Notes: a model not told the origin generated them from the letters alone. 64,000 bases of DNA from Planctellipticum sp942493135 (GCA_942493135.1 OW818684.1:6324001-6388000); one strand, 5' to 3'; positions 33,101-41,990 are shown, counted from the stretch's first letter. Made by a program: numbers and translations.

Positions 33101-36100
33101 TAGTCGTGGCCGCCGGGGGAAGTTTCGCCGGCGTTGTGAAAGCACTCGTACCAGTCGGCTTCGCCGTCGCCGTTGCGGTCGTGGAGCCGGGTGATCTGGT
33201 CGCGGCCGAGGACGTGGACCAGGTCGCCAACGACCTTGAGGCCCAGCGGCTGGAAGAGGCCGGTGGCGTAGCGTTTCCACGTGAGCTGCTGGAGGCCGGC
33301 GTCGACGCCGCCGACGCGCCAGACGTCGCCGTGCGCGGTGCAGACGGCGATGTCGCCGTTGGCGAAGAAGTCGTGGCCGCTGGTGAAAATCAGGGCTTTC
33401 CACGGGTTCTCGAAGGGGATGGTGAGTGTATCGACGACATAGGGGCCGTCGCCGGCCCCCGGTTCGCCCCGGGTTTCAAGCGTTTGCGGCCAGAGTGGGG
33501 CAGCCGGCTCTTTCCAGGGAATCAAGTAAACACTCGTCGACAGCTTGGCGAGAACCGCGGCGGGATCGGCGCCGCTCTTCCACTGGTATGCGACGAGTGA
33601 GACAGATTGCTGGGCGGGGCGGAAAAGGAGCTCCACTCGGCCACTGTCAGCCGTCCGGAGGAGGCAACTGCCCGATTTGCGGATGCAATAGTGAAGGTCG
33701 CCGCTGCTGCAGATCTGCCAGCCGTCGACCTCGGCGATCTTCGCGTCGCTCATTCCCTGCCCGAGCGGGTAGATGACGACGGCGCGGTGGGGTTCGACTT
33801 CGAAGATCCTTTGAAAGACGGTCGTCTTGTCGACAGCGACGGCCCAGGGGGCTTCGCGGACGGCTGTGCCGGCGACGTCGTACTGCAGGACGCTGCGGTT
33901 GCCGTGCTGCAGCAGGCCGCGATACTTCGCGCCGGCGTCGAGGGGTTGCCAGGCGAAGTTGAGTTCGCCTTTAAAGCGGGGGGACTCGATCAGGCCGTAA
34001 CGGGCGGGGCCGAACTGGAGGAAGCCGCCGGTCCAGCCGGCGCGGAGGGTGCCCCGTTCGGTGTCGTAGCAGAGGGTCCCCTGCTGCCGGTCGCCGACGC
34101 GGAGGGAGAGACCCTTCTGGACGGGGGGGAGGTTGGGGAGGAAAATGGTGCTGGCCAGGAACGGCCCGACGTCAGACTGGCTCCAGCGATTGTCGACGGA
34201 GTCTCCCTCGGTCCAGTTGAAGCCGACGGTTCCCTCGGCGAAGTGACCTTCGATCGGTCCGCGCGCAGCCTGCTGGGGGGCCGATGGTGCAGGGGCGGCA
34301 GCGGCCACCGCAGCGCCGGCGGCGTTCTGGAGGGGTGTCTCGTCGCGGGTTGTGCCGTCCGGGGTGAATTCGTCGAAACGCCAGAGGCCGAGTGTCCGCG
34401 GGTCGACGGCGGGGGTTTTGTCGGGGACGACGGAAAGATCGCGGACGCCGCGGGTCAGACGGGCTTCGTCGACGAATCCGTCGCAGCCGATTTCCCGGCC
34501 GACGAGCTGACCGAAGGCGATGCCGCCGGGGACGGGTTGTCCTTTCTGGAATTCGACCGCCTGATCGGCGACCTGCTGGCCGTCGACGAAGAGGCGCACG
34601 CGCGCCGGCTCGAAGACCATGCCAACGTGATGCCATTTGCCATCGGCCACGTCGGTCTGAGCGCGGACATGATCGGGTTTGTAGCCGGGCAGGTAGGCGG
34701 TGAGCTGTCCGCTGCCGGGCATGGTGAATAATTCCCAGTGCGTGGCGGACGATTTCAGCTCCTGGGCGGCCAGGATGTTGTAACTCTGCTTCGACAGGAG
34801 TTTGGCCCAGAGATCAATGGTCAGCGGCGGCTGACGGTATTCCTCGCGGCCGGCGGCGTGGGCGCCACCGGAGCGCGCATCCAGGGCCTTCCCGAACTTT
34901 CCTTCGCCGAGCGACAGCTTTCCGGCCGGACCGGCCGAGGGAGCGGCGGCGGGGGCCGGGACCATGGCCATCGTCGTCAGCGGTTCGCGTTTCGCCGCCC
35001 AGGCGACGGCCCGGCTGAGGAGCGTCGCCGTTCCCGGCGTCCGGAGCGATTCGGCGGCGTGGCCGAGGACCGTCTGGAAGATGCGGCCTTTGCCGTAGTC
35101 GTAGACGAAGGCCTGGGGCTCGGCCTGGCCGGTGACCTTGGATTTGGCGGTGGCGAGGACGTGGATGGGGGCTTCGCCCTGCTGGCGGAAGTAGAGCTCG
35201 TCGATGGTTTCGAAGGCCTCCATGCCGTGCATGATGGGGTGCTCGGGGTCGGCGATGTCGACGACGAATTTGCCGTAGGCGTCGTGGCCGACCTTTTTGT
35301 CGGTGTGGTCCCAGACCCGCCGGCAAATGTTGCGGTACTCGGGCCAGTCGGAATCTTCGGCTTTGGGCAAGGAAAAGTGGAAGGCGCCGTTGGCGAAGTG
35401 GACGATACAGAGGCCGCCGCCCTCCTGGAGGTAGTTGACGAAGCCGGCCTTGGCGGCGTCGCTGAGGCCGGGGCGTTCCCAGTTGCAGTAGTTCTGGATC
35501 AGGACGTCGAACGCTTTGATCCGATCGGTGGCCAGGTCTTCAATATTCTCGGAGACTTCGACCTGCATGCGGGGGTCGCGGGCCAGGGCATCCTGGATGG
35601 CGGGCGTGGTGTCCTTCCAGAGATGGCCGGGATAGTGGTGTCCGGTGAGAATCAGGGCTTTGATCGGCCGGTCGTCGAAGCGGGCGGGTTCGATGCCGGC
35701 GACCCCTGCCAATGCAGCGGTGATTTCAGCGTGGGAGTAGAACCTTGCGGAGACGCCGTCCTCCGGAACGTCGACGTGGGCGTTCCAGGCGATGGCGTTG
35801 AGAATCAGCTTGCGGAACGAGTCGAGTTTCCAGTTGTCGTAGAAGTGTCCGCAGGTGGTGCCGAAGCCGCGGCCGCCGTCGGTGCGCTGGCGGGCCCAGG
35901 CGACGACGCGGCCTTCGGCGTCGCGTCCGGGGATGGCGGGGACGGTCCAGAGCGGCGCGACCGGGGCCGCCTGCGGATCGAACCGCAGGTTGTAGTAGAA
36001 TTCCTCCTTCATCTTGAGGGGGTTGACGCCGCGGAGGACCGGGTGATCGGGCGACGCCAGTTCGACTTCCGTGTCGAGGGTCTGGATGGCCGAGTACCAC

Positions 36101-36591
36101 TGCTTTTTGCCGTCGGTTTCCCAGTCAAAGTAGCCGCCGGTCCAGTCGAGCATTTCCTTGGCGCGCTCGTCGGGGGCGAACGTTGAGAAGTGGAACGTCA
36201 GGAACCCGCAGCCGCGGGCGATCTGCTGCTGGACCTGGGCGACGTGCTCCGGCGATGCGATGTGGGGGGCCTCTTCGTAAAGATCGCCGTCGCGGCCGTC
36301 GGAGATGACCATGATCGCATCGGCGGTGTCGAGGGTCGTCGGGTCGGCTGGCCAGCCGTCCCGGTGGTATTCGACGGCGATCTGGTCGCGGACATTCGAG
36401 TTGTCGAGCATCACCTTGAGGAGCTTGACGGACCACGGGTAGTCGTGGATGCCGTTTCCTTCTGGGCCGTGGCTCTTCTTGCCGGCGATCAGGACGATCT
36501 TTTTCCTGCCGTTGACCTCGGCTGAGGTGGAAGTCCAGCATCCGAGCAGTACGGCTGCCGCGAGCGCTGCACGCAGTCCGGTCGATCCCAT
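30163..36591 (-). CDS. giant secreted ThuA / LamG-like / PVC-type multiheme protein
   Basis: A 2142-residue protein with an N-terminal signal peptide (about 1-25). Order of domains: a ThuA-like glutamine-amidotransferase-fold domain (about 30-275, KKIVLIAGKKSHGPEGNG), a second ThuA-like domain (about 305-550, IKALILTGHHYPGHLW), a LamG/concanavalin-like region (about 570-740), a planctomycete beta-rich region, a sorbosone-dehydrogenase-like beta-propeller (GLKVVGDLVHVLGRDQ), a PVC-specific region and a C-terminal set of c-heme motifs (CATCH, CIACH, CFGCH, CRACH, CRQCH). Such proteins are thought to oxidise or bind sugars outside the cell and pass electrons on. The exact substrate is unknown. 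Confidence 0.8.
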   Translation of the reverse strand: MGSTGLRAALAAAVLLGCWTSTSAEVNGRKKIVLIAGKKSHGPEGNGIHDYPWSVKLLKVMLDNSNVRDQIAVEYHRDGWPADPTTLDTADAIMVISDGRDGDLYEEAPHIASPEHVAQVQQQIARGCGFLTFHFSTFAPDERAKEMLDWTGGYFDWETDGKKQWYSAIQTLDTEVELASPDHPVLRGVNPLKMKEEFYYNLRFDPQAAPVAPLWTVPAIPGRDAEGRVVAWARQRTDGGRGFGTTCGHFYDNWKLDSFRKLILNAIAWNAHVDVPEDGVSARFYSHAEITAALAGVAGIEPARFDDRPIKALILTGHHYPGHLWKDTTPAIQDALARDPRMQVEVSENIEDLATDRIKAFDVLIQNYCNWERPGLSDAAKAGFVNYLQEGGGLCIVHFANGAFHFSLPKAEDSDWPEYRNICRRVWDHTDKKVGHDAYGKFVVDIADPEHPIMHGMEAFETIDELYFRQQGEAPIHVLATAKSKVTGQAEPQAFVYDYGKGRIFQTVLGHAAESLRTPGTATLLSRAVAWAAKREPLTTMAMVPAPAAAPSAGPAGKLSLGEGKFGKALDARSGGAHAAGREEYRQPPLTIDLWAKLLSKQSYNILAAQELKSSATHWELFTMPGSGQLTAYLPGYKPDHVRAQTDVADGKWHHVGMVFEPARVRLFVDGQQVADQAVEFQKGQPVPGGIAFGQLVGREIGCDGFVDEARLTRGVRDLSVVPDKTPAVDPRTLGLWRFDEFTPDGTTRDETPLQNAAGAAVAAAAPAPSAPQQAARGPIEGHFAEGTVGFNWTEGDSVDNRWSQSDVGPFLASTIFLPNLPPVQKGLSLRVGDRQQGTLCYDTERGTLRAGWTGGFLQFGPARYGLIESPRFKGELNFAWQPLDAGAKYRGLLQHGNRSVLQYDVAGTAVREAPWAVAVDKTTVFQRIFEVEPHRAVVIYPLGQGMSDAKIAEVDGWQICSSGDLHYCIRKSGSCLLRTADSGRVELLFRPAQQSVSLVAYQWKSGADPAAVLAKLSTSVYLIPWKEPAAPLWPQTLETRGEPGAGDGPYVVDTLTIPFENPWKALIFTSGHDFFANGDIAVCTAHGDVWRVGGVDAGLQQLTWKRYATGLFQPLGLKVVGDLVHVLGRDQITRLHDRNGDGEADWYECFHNAGETSPGGHDYVTCLETDPQGRFYYAHAKQGVLRTGPDGRGLEVVATGFRNPNGLGVGPDGTITAAPQEGEWTPSSNIIEVQPGGYYGYPGPQVTADRPLGYDLPICWIPRRNDNSSGGQCWVTSDRWGPLQNQLLHFSFGQCSMLLTLREKVDGVTQGGTITFPFTFSSGAMRGRFSPHDGQLYVTGQKGWVTSAVQDGCLQRVRYTGQPVGMPTAVKSYRNGLALTFTDPLDRNLAEDPDRYAIEQWNYRYAADYGSAEYRPSDPKQEGRDELPIRSATLLGPQTVFLELPGLRPVNQLSLNYRIKLADGTPVRQQLNYTIHRLGETVIPQDQITVRTRPGVLPDDVMSRLKQGIAIAKSLQQKETSLGVFRMAAWEELYLRGDIGTDQRIACFLKAPFSGEFRFRYPDSLQELEINGITAKSGEPVPLHKGFNSFRLQWTIPPRRIASRTLEFGGLRLLWAGEDFEWEPVPPTALWHDPGNGEVRLDRLDVVQSVLKHRRCATCHEFGAPDEYSEPGPSLVGLGSRRNADWIAAWILSPRTLRPSASMPHILDINKESDRQTASDIAAYLASLKMDEPESAAGDAKRGVILYEDLGCIACHRFTAPDKEDDFQRHSLAHVSASFTEHALQAYLQNPQAHYTLNPMPRLPLSSAEAADLVAYLRAESEGKFTALNLPAGDVERGKRAFFGAIRNCFGCHSTDADRPPLLAVKAKFNDFSRGCLAPTADLRGDAPDFGLTHDERSIVADTVSAESFGAFLAAVQTTPALDSRRVVRELNCRACHSRDGQRSPRTEILADESDRGVVAEILPDLTWAGEKLQPLWTIQLLKGELTERTRPWLKTRMPAFPAYAERLAGGLTIEHGVSHHHLESEAPKPDLVELGRRLTLKDGGLDCRQCHGIGKLQPQGDDRTKIAPGINFAQTRERLAPNFYHRFVIDPPRYELSTRMPKLAADGKTTKATAILNGDAKKQFEALWHYIQTVTPETAE

Positions 36592-37057
36592 TGAGCTTGC
36601 TCCGTGATGTCAAATACAGCTGATCGGTTGAGTCAGAGTTTACTCGATTTGGTTGGTGAAGACGAAGGATTCACGCAACGGCGCAAAGAGGAACGCAATG
36701 ACGCCAAGAAGACTGAAGAAGGGTCACCGCGGAGACGCGGAGGACGCGGAGAAGAGAGGGCGAGAAGCAATGTCGAAAAGCCGACAGGGCGCGAGGTATA
36801 GCGGGATCGGTTGTACGCTGGTACGTTTTTCGGGACGTTTACATCGTATCGCCTCAGACAGCTCTTGCGATGACGCAACGATGGGACGGAGTGGCGGAAA
36901 TCATGCGTCCAGCGTGTCGGGTGGATGAGTGAAACGGGCATGAATGTTTCGGAGCGGGCAGTTCGTTTCTGAAATGGGTCGATTGCAAAATCACTGGGTT
37001 TCCAGGAGGTTGTCCGCCAACGGCAACCATGTACGGTCAGGTCAGGGGAGCGCCAGC
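36592..37057. other. intergenic stretch with purine-rich short repeats
   Basis: The 466 bases between two divergent genes must hold their promoters. From 36665 to about 36760 the plus strand carries loosely repeated purine-rich units (ACGCAA, GCGCAAAGA, GAACGCAA, then GCGGAGA/GCGGAGG at 36729-36750). Such units recur between genes in many bacteria. No ORF with a ribosome site was found. Confidence 0.45.
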
Positions 37058-38056
37058 ATGCACTGTCCCGTTTGTCCGTCGAGCGAATTGACGGCGACAG
37101 ATCCGAAAGACGGTGTGACGGCGGTCGAGTGTCCGCGGTGTCATGGCATCTGGATGGGGAGTTTGGAACTAAGTCGACTCGATCCGGGTTCGACGCGTGT
37201 CAGTGAGATCCTGCGAGAACTCTACCGTAACTCGGTTCCTGGTGCGCTGCATTGCCCGCGTTGTCAGCACACAATGTTCCGCGGGCCGTTTCCCGGCAGT
37301 CCGAACGAGGTTGATTCGTGCAGGACCTGCGGTGGACTCTGGTTTGATGCATCGGAGTTTGCTTCAGTCATCAGACTCATGAGCCGCGAGGGAACAAGCT
37401 TCGCGGACAGGGGGAAACCCGCGGAAACCGCTGTTGTGGTCCCAGCAGCGGTCGGATTTGCTTTGCCGCAGGAAGGTGAGCGTCCCCTCATTCTGCTGCT
37501 CATCCGGATCGCGATCTTCTGTGGATCGTCATTCATGCTGCTGGCGGCCTTAGCTGGCGTTGTCACCTGGGCCCGTCAATGTGTTGCCAGCGGCGGTTTG
37601 ACCGGGGATGGGATTCTACTGGCCGGCGTTATGATCGTGGCCCTGGGAATGAGCAGCCTCGGAATCTGGTTCAGCCTGACGTATCGGAGCCTGTCGAAGC
37701 CGGAGCTTGAGTCCGTGAGTGGTTCCGGGGCGCCTTCGTTCTCGGACGCATCACTGATCTGCAGATTCGCCGGCTGGCAATGGCAAACGATTCCATGCGC
37801 CGTAATTGTCGATCCGCAGAACCAGATGATTCACTTTCAGAATCTCTATGCGCCCAGCGGTTTTCTGACCTCCAAACATCCCTGGCACAGTTGTCCGCTC
37901 TCTCAAATCCGCAAGGTAACGCAGACTTCGTATCGTGGAGCACAGTCTCTGACGATCGTGACGCCAACTGGACGAGCAATGGTGCCGTCCGGCGCGTCGA
38001 ACTACAGCCAGCTCGCACAGACTTTGGAACTATTCATCAGGAAGGGGTGGACCTGA
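37058..38056 (+). CDS. double zinc-ribbon membrane protein
   Basis: A 332-residue protein from ATG 37058, with GGGGAG 7 bases upstream. Two zinc-ribbon units come first: CPVC ... CPRCHGIWM (residues 3 to about 33) and CPRCQHTMF ... CRTCGGLWFD (about 68-100). The second ends in the GGLWFD turn of the TFIIB/zf-ribbon family. Two membrane spans follow (about 147-170 and 185-205), then a cytoplasmic domain. Its job is unknown; zinc-ribbon membrane proteins are often quality-control or signalling components. It converges with the YpsA-like gene at 38071. Confidence 0.65.
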   Translation: MHCPVCPSSELTATDPKDGVTAVECPRCHGIWMGSLELSRLDPGSTRVSEILRELYRNSVPGALHCPRCQHTMFRGPFPGSPNEVDSCRTCGGLWFDASEFASVIRLMSREGTSFADRGKPAETAVVVPAAVGFALPQEGERPLILLLIRIAIFCGSSFMLLAALAGVVTWARQCVASGGLTGDGILLAGVMIVALGMSSLGIWFSLTYRSLSKPELESVSGSGAPSFSDASLICRFAGWQWQTIPCAVIVDPQNQMIHFQNLYAPSGFLTSKHPWHSCPLSQIRKVTQTSYRGAQSLTIVTPTGRAMVPSGASNYSQLAQTLELFIRKGWT

Positions 38057-38070
38057 CTTCCGTTGTCGTT

Positions 38071-38661
38071 TCAAGTCGGCGAGTCTGATGCGGACTTCTG
38101 CGATCCTCTGTTTGACTCAACGTTCGCAGGCGCTGTTTCGCCGACTTTCTCCCGAACTGCGGCGATCAGTTCGAGCAGGAACTCCTGCGTGCGGGAGTAG
38201 ATGCCAGGCTGCTGGCTTTCGCGGGGGCCGGCAATGTTGAGTGTCCGGACGCGGTGCTCGTGGAGCCATTGGCGGGTATCGAGAATGTGGTTCCGCCCGC
38301 CATCGAGCAGGTTAATCACGTGCAATGGCCGGGCGATCCGCCGGGCGAGCTCCACGGTGAGCGCTGTGCCTCCTTTGACGGCGCCGGCGGTGATCACCAG
38401 GGTTGCGTCGGCGTCCCGGACATTCCAGCGGGTACGGACGTCGTAGAGCGGGCTGTCGGTTTCCCGGAGGGGATAGTGGAGGGGCAGGGGGCCGTCTTCT
38501 GCCTTGCGGCCCTGCGGGCACCAGCCGCCGCACGGAATGCCTGCCGCGATGGCGACATTGAGGGCGGCCCGGTCGACGCCGGTCTGGCCTCCCGAGATGA
38601 TCCGTTGCAGGATGGCATCCCGCCGATGACCCGGGGCGGTTCGTCTGGGTTGCTGGCTCAC
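38071..38661 (-). CDS. YpsA-like SLOG-fold protein (putative molybdenum carrier)
   Basis: A 196-residue protein from GTG 38661, chosen because it overlaps the dcd stop as GTGA and puts the family core at the N-terminus. Key motifs are IISGGQTGVDRAAL and GGWCPQGRKAEDG, typical of the putative molybdenum carrier/YpsA group in the SLOG (SMF/DprA-LOG) superfamily, which binds nucleotide-like ligands. The middle ATLVITAGAVKGGTALTVELARR completes a Rossmann-type fold. Being coupled to dCTP deaminase suggests a nucleotide-related function. The molybdenum label is historical. Confidence 0.75.
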   Translation of the reverse strand: MSQQPRRTAPGHRRDAILQRIISGGQTGVDRAALNVAIAAGIPCGGWCPQGRKAEDGPLPLHYPLRETDSPLYDVRTRWNVRDADATLVITAGAVKGGTALTVELARRIARPLHVINLLDGGRNHILDTRQWLHEHRVRTLNIAGPRESQQPGIYSRTQEFLLELIAAVREKVGETAPANVESNRGSQKSASDSPT

Positions 38662-39230
38662 TCGGCGACTTCCTGGCCGAACGCCAGCCGCATCTGCTGA
38701 TCGCGCTGGGGAAGCTGCCACTCTTTGAACAGCAGGCTCGGCTGAATGTCGTGGTTGTTCTGATACTTTCCTTCGTGGTACTCGGTCACCGGACCCGTGA
38801 GCGTGTGGTAGAAGATCTGGCAGATCGGCACGCCGGCGTAGATCCGGATGGCGTGTGCGGCGTACATCTCCAGCGTCCAGTATCCGCAGAAGCCGGCGTC
38901 GCCGAATCCGGCGGTCACATGAACAAACAGCCCCAGCCGTCCAATAGACGACCGACCTTCCAGCATCGGGACGAGGTTGTGGGTTTCGGTTCGCTCGACG
39001 GTCCGGGCGAGGTAGAGCTGGCGGGGCTGCAGGACGAAGCCTTCCGGCGGAATGACGTGGCGCCGGTAGCGGTTCGGCCGCTTCATATCGAGCACGATTT
39101 CTTCGTACACCAGCAGCTCGTCGTGCAGGCGGAGATTGTAGCTATTGGCGTTGAGCAGACGTTCGTCGAACGGGTCAATGACGATATTGCTGCCGAGCTG
39201 CGCCTTGATCTCTTCACCGGTGAGAATCAT
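38658..39230 (-). CDS. dcd: dCTP deaminase
   Basis: A 190-residue protein of normal family length. The trimeric dUTPase/Dcd fold is recognised by MLEGRSSIGRLGLFVHVTAGFGDAGF, which includes the phosphate-binding RSSxGR and the active-site HVTAGFGDAGF, plus YWTLEM and the N-terminal ILTGEEIKAQL. It converts dCTP to dUTP for thymidylate synthesis; a bifunctional dCTP deaminase/dUTPase cannot be excluded. It is coupled to the downstream SLOG-fold gene. Confidence 0.9.
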   Translation of the reverse strand: MILTGEEIKAQLGSNIVIDPFDERLLNANSYNLRLHDELLVYEEIVLDMKRPNRYRRHVIPPEGFVLQPRQLYLARTVERTETHNLVPMLEGRSSIGRLGLFVHVTAGFGDAGFCGYWTLEMYAAHAIRIYAGVPICQIFYHTLTGPVTEYHEGKYQNNHDIQPSLLFKEWQLPQRDQQMRLAFGQEVAE

Positions 39231-39852
39231 GGGGGGCGGATACTCGCATCAGAGGGGGCGTCGCCGGAACTGATCCGTGGGATTCACATTACGAATCGGT
39301 CAGCAGGGATGCAATGGTGGGGAGGGTTCAGCATTGAGAAGCTGAAAAGTCGAATGGCCGCTGACTTCGTACGGGGCTCCGTCCTTCGACAGAGCCCCGT
39401 TCTTCGCTTGGATTCAGCAGACTTTCGGCGGGACTGCCGTCAGGCAGATTGGATCGGGGGCAGTGTGAGTTGCAGATTTCGGGGGGTGGTTGGTCCTGTT
39501 GCCGCGCCGATCGCGCATCCCAGGCGCTACGACGGAGCTGAGAGAGCGATGACGAGCCGATCAGATACTGCAGGTGGGGCCCGCTGTGACGGGGCGTTCC
39601 GGGCCTGGGCCGTGGTCTTGCCAGGGCTCATCGACAGACACGAGGACGCCTAATTACCACCAGGCGGGCCGACGCCGGTCCAAGGTCCCGCAGGCTACTT
39701 GCGCAGGCCGGAACCGGGGCCGACCGCGGAGGCGTGACGCAGATCAGCGTCGGAAACCTGTCAATTCTCACGAGTGGATCGCCGTTGCTCTGACAGGCTG
39801 AAGGCCCCGGCAAACTGTTGGAAAATGGCAGCCGGTCTGGTCAGTCAGTTCG
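39231..39852. other. 622-bp intergenic stretch upstream of dcd and left of the IS
   Basis: No gene is supported; the frames present are shadows. ACGGGGCTC (39371-39379) and GAGCCCCGT (39392-39400) form a perfect 9-bp hairpin with a 12-base loop followed by TCTT. It could be a terminator for plus-strand transcription. The minus-strand promoter of dcd must lie near 39231-39330. Confidence 0.4.
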
Positions 39853-41378
39853 TCCAGGACTGAATGGCACTGACAGCGTGCCTAAGTCCTTTGACACCCT
39901 AATGATCTGGACGCAAAGAGCCTCACCTGCGACATGGCGTGTGGTGTAACAAGCACGACTCATCGCAAGGAGGCTCGAAATGCCAGGAGGCTTGGCGGAG
40001 ACGTTTTCGCAGGTCAGACGCGGGGAATGGGAACTCGCCGGTCTGCTGCCGACGACTCAGATCGATGCGGCTTTGCACGACGCAGGATATGTCGAGCGCG
40101 GCCGCGTGTATACGGGAGTTGCCACGGTGCTGGCGTTTCTGGGGCAGGCGCTGGGGGCGGACCGGAGCTGCCGGCAGGCTGTCGGCAGCCTCTGCGCCCA
40201 GCGGGCGGCCTCCCGTCAGGCGGCCTGTTCTGCGGACACGGGGGCTATTGCAAGCGCGCGTCAGCGCTTGCCGGAGGCGGCCTTCTGGCAGTGGCTGCGC
40301 CAGACGGGCCGGTGCGTGGAAGAGCAGGCCGGCCGGGAAGCCCTCTGGCGCGGACGCCGCGTGCGCGTGGTCGATGGTTCGACCGAGAAAATCGCCGAGA
40401 CGGCCGCCAACTGTGCCGAGTATCCGCGGCAGCGCGGGCAGCGGCCGGGCGCGAGCTACCCCGTCGTCCGGGTGCTGGTCGTCTTTTCGCTGGCGGTGGG
40501 GACGGTGCTCGAAGCTGCTGATGCGGCCCTATCAGGGCAAAGGGACCGGCGAAACCAGCATGCTTCGCGAACTGGCGTCGTGCTTCGCCTCGGGCGACGT
40601 GCTGCTGGGGGACCGCTACTTCGCCGGCTACTGGGATCTGGCCTTCTGGGGGCGGCGCGGCGTGGACGTCGTCACGCGCGCCCCAGTCAGCCGGGCGCAG
40701 CGACTTTCGCCGCGGGAAGCGGTTGGGAAAGGACGACCATCTGATCGTCTGGAAGCGGGGCCAGCGTCCCGACTGGGTCACTGCCGACGAGGCGGACGAG
40801 TTCCCCCGCACATTGACGCTGCGCGAAGTCCGGGTCCGTGTGACGATTCCCGGCTTCCGCACCAGGAGCGTGGTCTTGATCACCACGCTCCTGGATCCCG
40901 CATCCTATCCGGTCTCGGCCCTGGCCGATTTGTACCGTCAGCGCTGGCAGGCGGAACTCAACCTGAGGAGCCTGAAGACGCACCTGGGGATCGCACACCT
41001 CCGCACCAAAACGCCGGAGATGGTTCGCAAGGAATTCGCGATGCATCTGATCGCCTACAACTGTGTCCGCCGGGTCGCTTCGGAGGCCTCGCAGCGGACG
41101 GGACTCCCGGCCAGCCAGATCAGCTTTCAAGGGGCCCGGCAAACGCTCAACGAGTTCCTGCCGCGACTGTCTCAAACGAACGTCTTTGAGACCTGGCTCG
41201 CGCGGCTGCTGGACGCCGTCGCCCGCCATCGCGTGGGGAACCGTCCCAACCGCGTTGAACCGCGCGCCACGAAGCAACGTCCCTCGGACTACCCGACCCT
41301 CAAACGCCACCGCTCCGCCTACAAAAGACGTTACCACGGAAAGACTTGACGAATGACGTCAGTGCCATTCAGACCTGG
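39853..41378 (+). mobile_element. IS4-family-like insertion sequence
   Basis: The ends are inverted repeats. CTGAATGGCACTGAC (39859-39873) matches the reverse complement of 41358-41372 exactly, and extending to CCAGG/CCTGG (39853, 41378) gives 21 bp with one mismatch. The element is about 1.5 kb and contains one transposase in three frames. No convincing target-site duplication is visible beyond CGT on both sides, so the flank has probably been rearranged. Confidence 0.7.
39980..41349 (+). pseudogene. IS4-type DDE transposase with two frameshifts
   Basis: The protein is readable in three successive frames: from 39980 (AETFSQVRRGEWELAGLLP ... VRVVDGSTE), then about 40520-40700 (MRPYQGKGTGETSMLRELAS ... 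VLLGDRYFAGYW), then from about 40700 (DFRRGKRLGKDDHLIVWKRG ... YRQRWQAELNLRSLKTHLG) to 41349. The DDE residues sit in VDGST, GDRYF and YRQRWQAELN as in IS4-type enzymes. Each junction needs a single-base +1 change near 40520 and near 40705. Two such errors make it inactive, unless they are sequencing mistakes. Confidence 0.75.
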
Positions 41379-41519
41379 CGTCATCGGCTCGTCCGTTGCG
41401 AGGTGGACCCCACCGCCGGCCGGATCCGGATCTACCAGCTCCGCCGCCGCGAACCGAGCCGGCAGTCGCTGCTCAAAACCTACCGCTATGACGTCCCGCA
41501 GAAGCGCTTCCACGACTGA
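41370..41519 (+). pseudogene. 50-codon C-terminal remnant next to the IS
   Basis: Starting inside the right IS repeat, an open frame reads TWRHRLVRCEVDPTAGRIRI, YQLRRREPSRQSLLKTYRYD and VPQKRFHD, then TGA at 41517-41519. It has coding-like composition and ends cleanly, so it is probably the 3' end of a gene cut off by the IS. The family was not recognised and its 5' part is not on the left of the IS. Confidence 0.35.
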
Positions 41520-41545
41520 CCTCTTTTGACTGGCACCTTGCCGCT

Positions 41546-41990
41546 GATCGGTCGTCAGGCTGAACTGGCTCGTGGAGCTGGAGGCATTGGGGGCGAGGCT
41601 CTTCAAGAGCCTGGCTGGTGTGAGACCTGAGGATTCCGGCTGTCGGTGACATTCGAATGTCGGCCGATATAAAGGAGGACTCGCCTGCGCGGCAGCGGGG
41701 CGAGATCGAGTGGATAGCGATCGAGGGAGGCATGTGATTCTCCGATGGAATGCGGATCACAGCCTGGCGAGGACTGAGTCACTGAATTATCCGGAGTTCC
41801 AGTGGGAGTTCAATGACGCGGCCGCCGGTAAGTTCCGGGAGATGCTGTCGGGATTGATTGAAGCGATCGAGCAGCGCCCCTGAGACGGGCAGCCGATCTC
41901 GAACGCGGCTTTCTACCGCTGAAACCGGGATTTCTCCCCGCGATACCGACCCTGTGAAACGTGTGGCGTTTGGGACCTTCGCAAAATGAC
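41546..41990 (+). mobile_element. decayed, internally deleted copy of the serine-recombinase element
   Basis: It aligns with 12109-14087. Matching strings include GATCGGTC (41546), CTGGCTCGTGGAG (41565), GACCTGAGGATTCCGG (41624) and GCGCGGCAGCGGGG (41687), then GAGTTCCAG and GCCGCCGG (about 41792-41827) from the first 80 codons of the recombinase. Next the sequence jumps to the last 25 codons (ATTGATTGAAGCG, ACCGCTGAAACC) and the right flank (GTGTGGCGTTTGGGACCTT). More than 1.5 kb of the gene is missing and the remaining frame is broken. Confidence 0.65.

Noticed and set aside
36665..36760. CRISPR array
   Set aside because: The repeat units are 6-9 bases, imperfect and without spacers of constant length; there are no cas genes in the window.
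39939..41189. 416-codon plus-strand ORF as a full transposase
   Set aside because: Only its central part (about 40520-40700) is in the transposase frame; the rest is out of frame, so the gene is treated as frameshifted.
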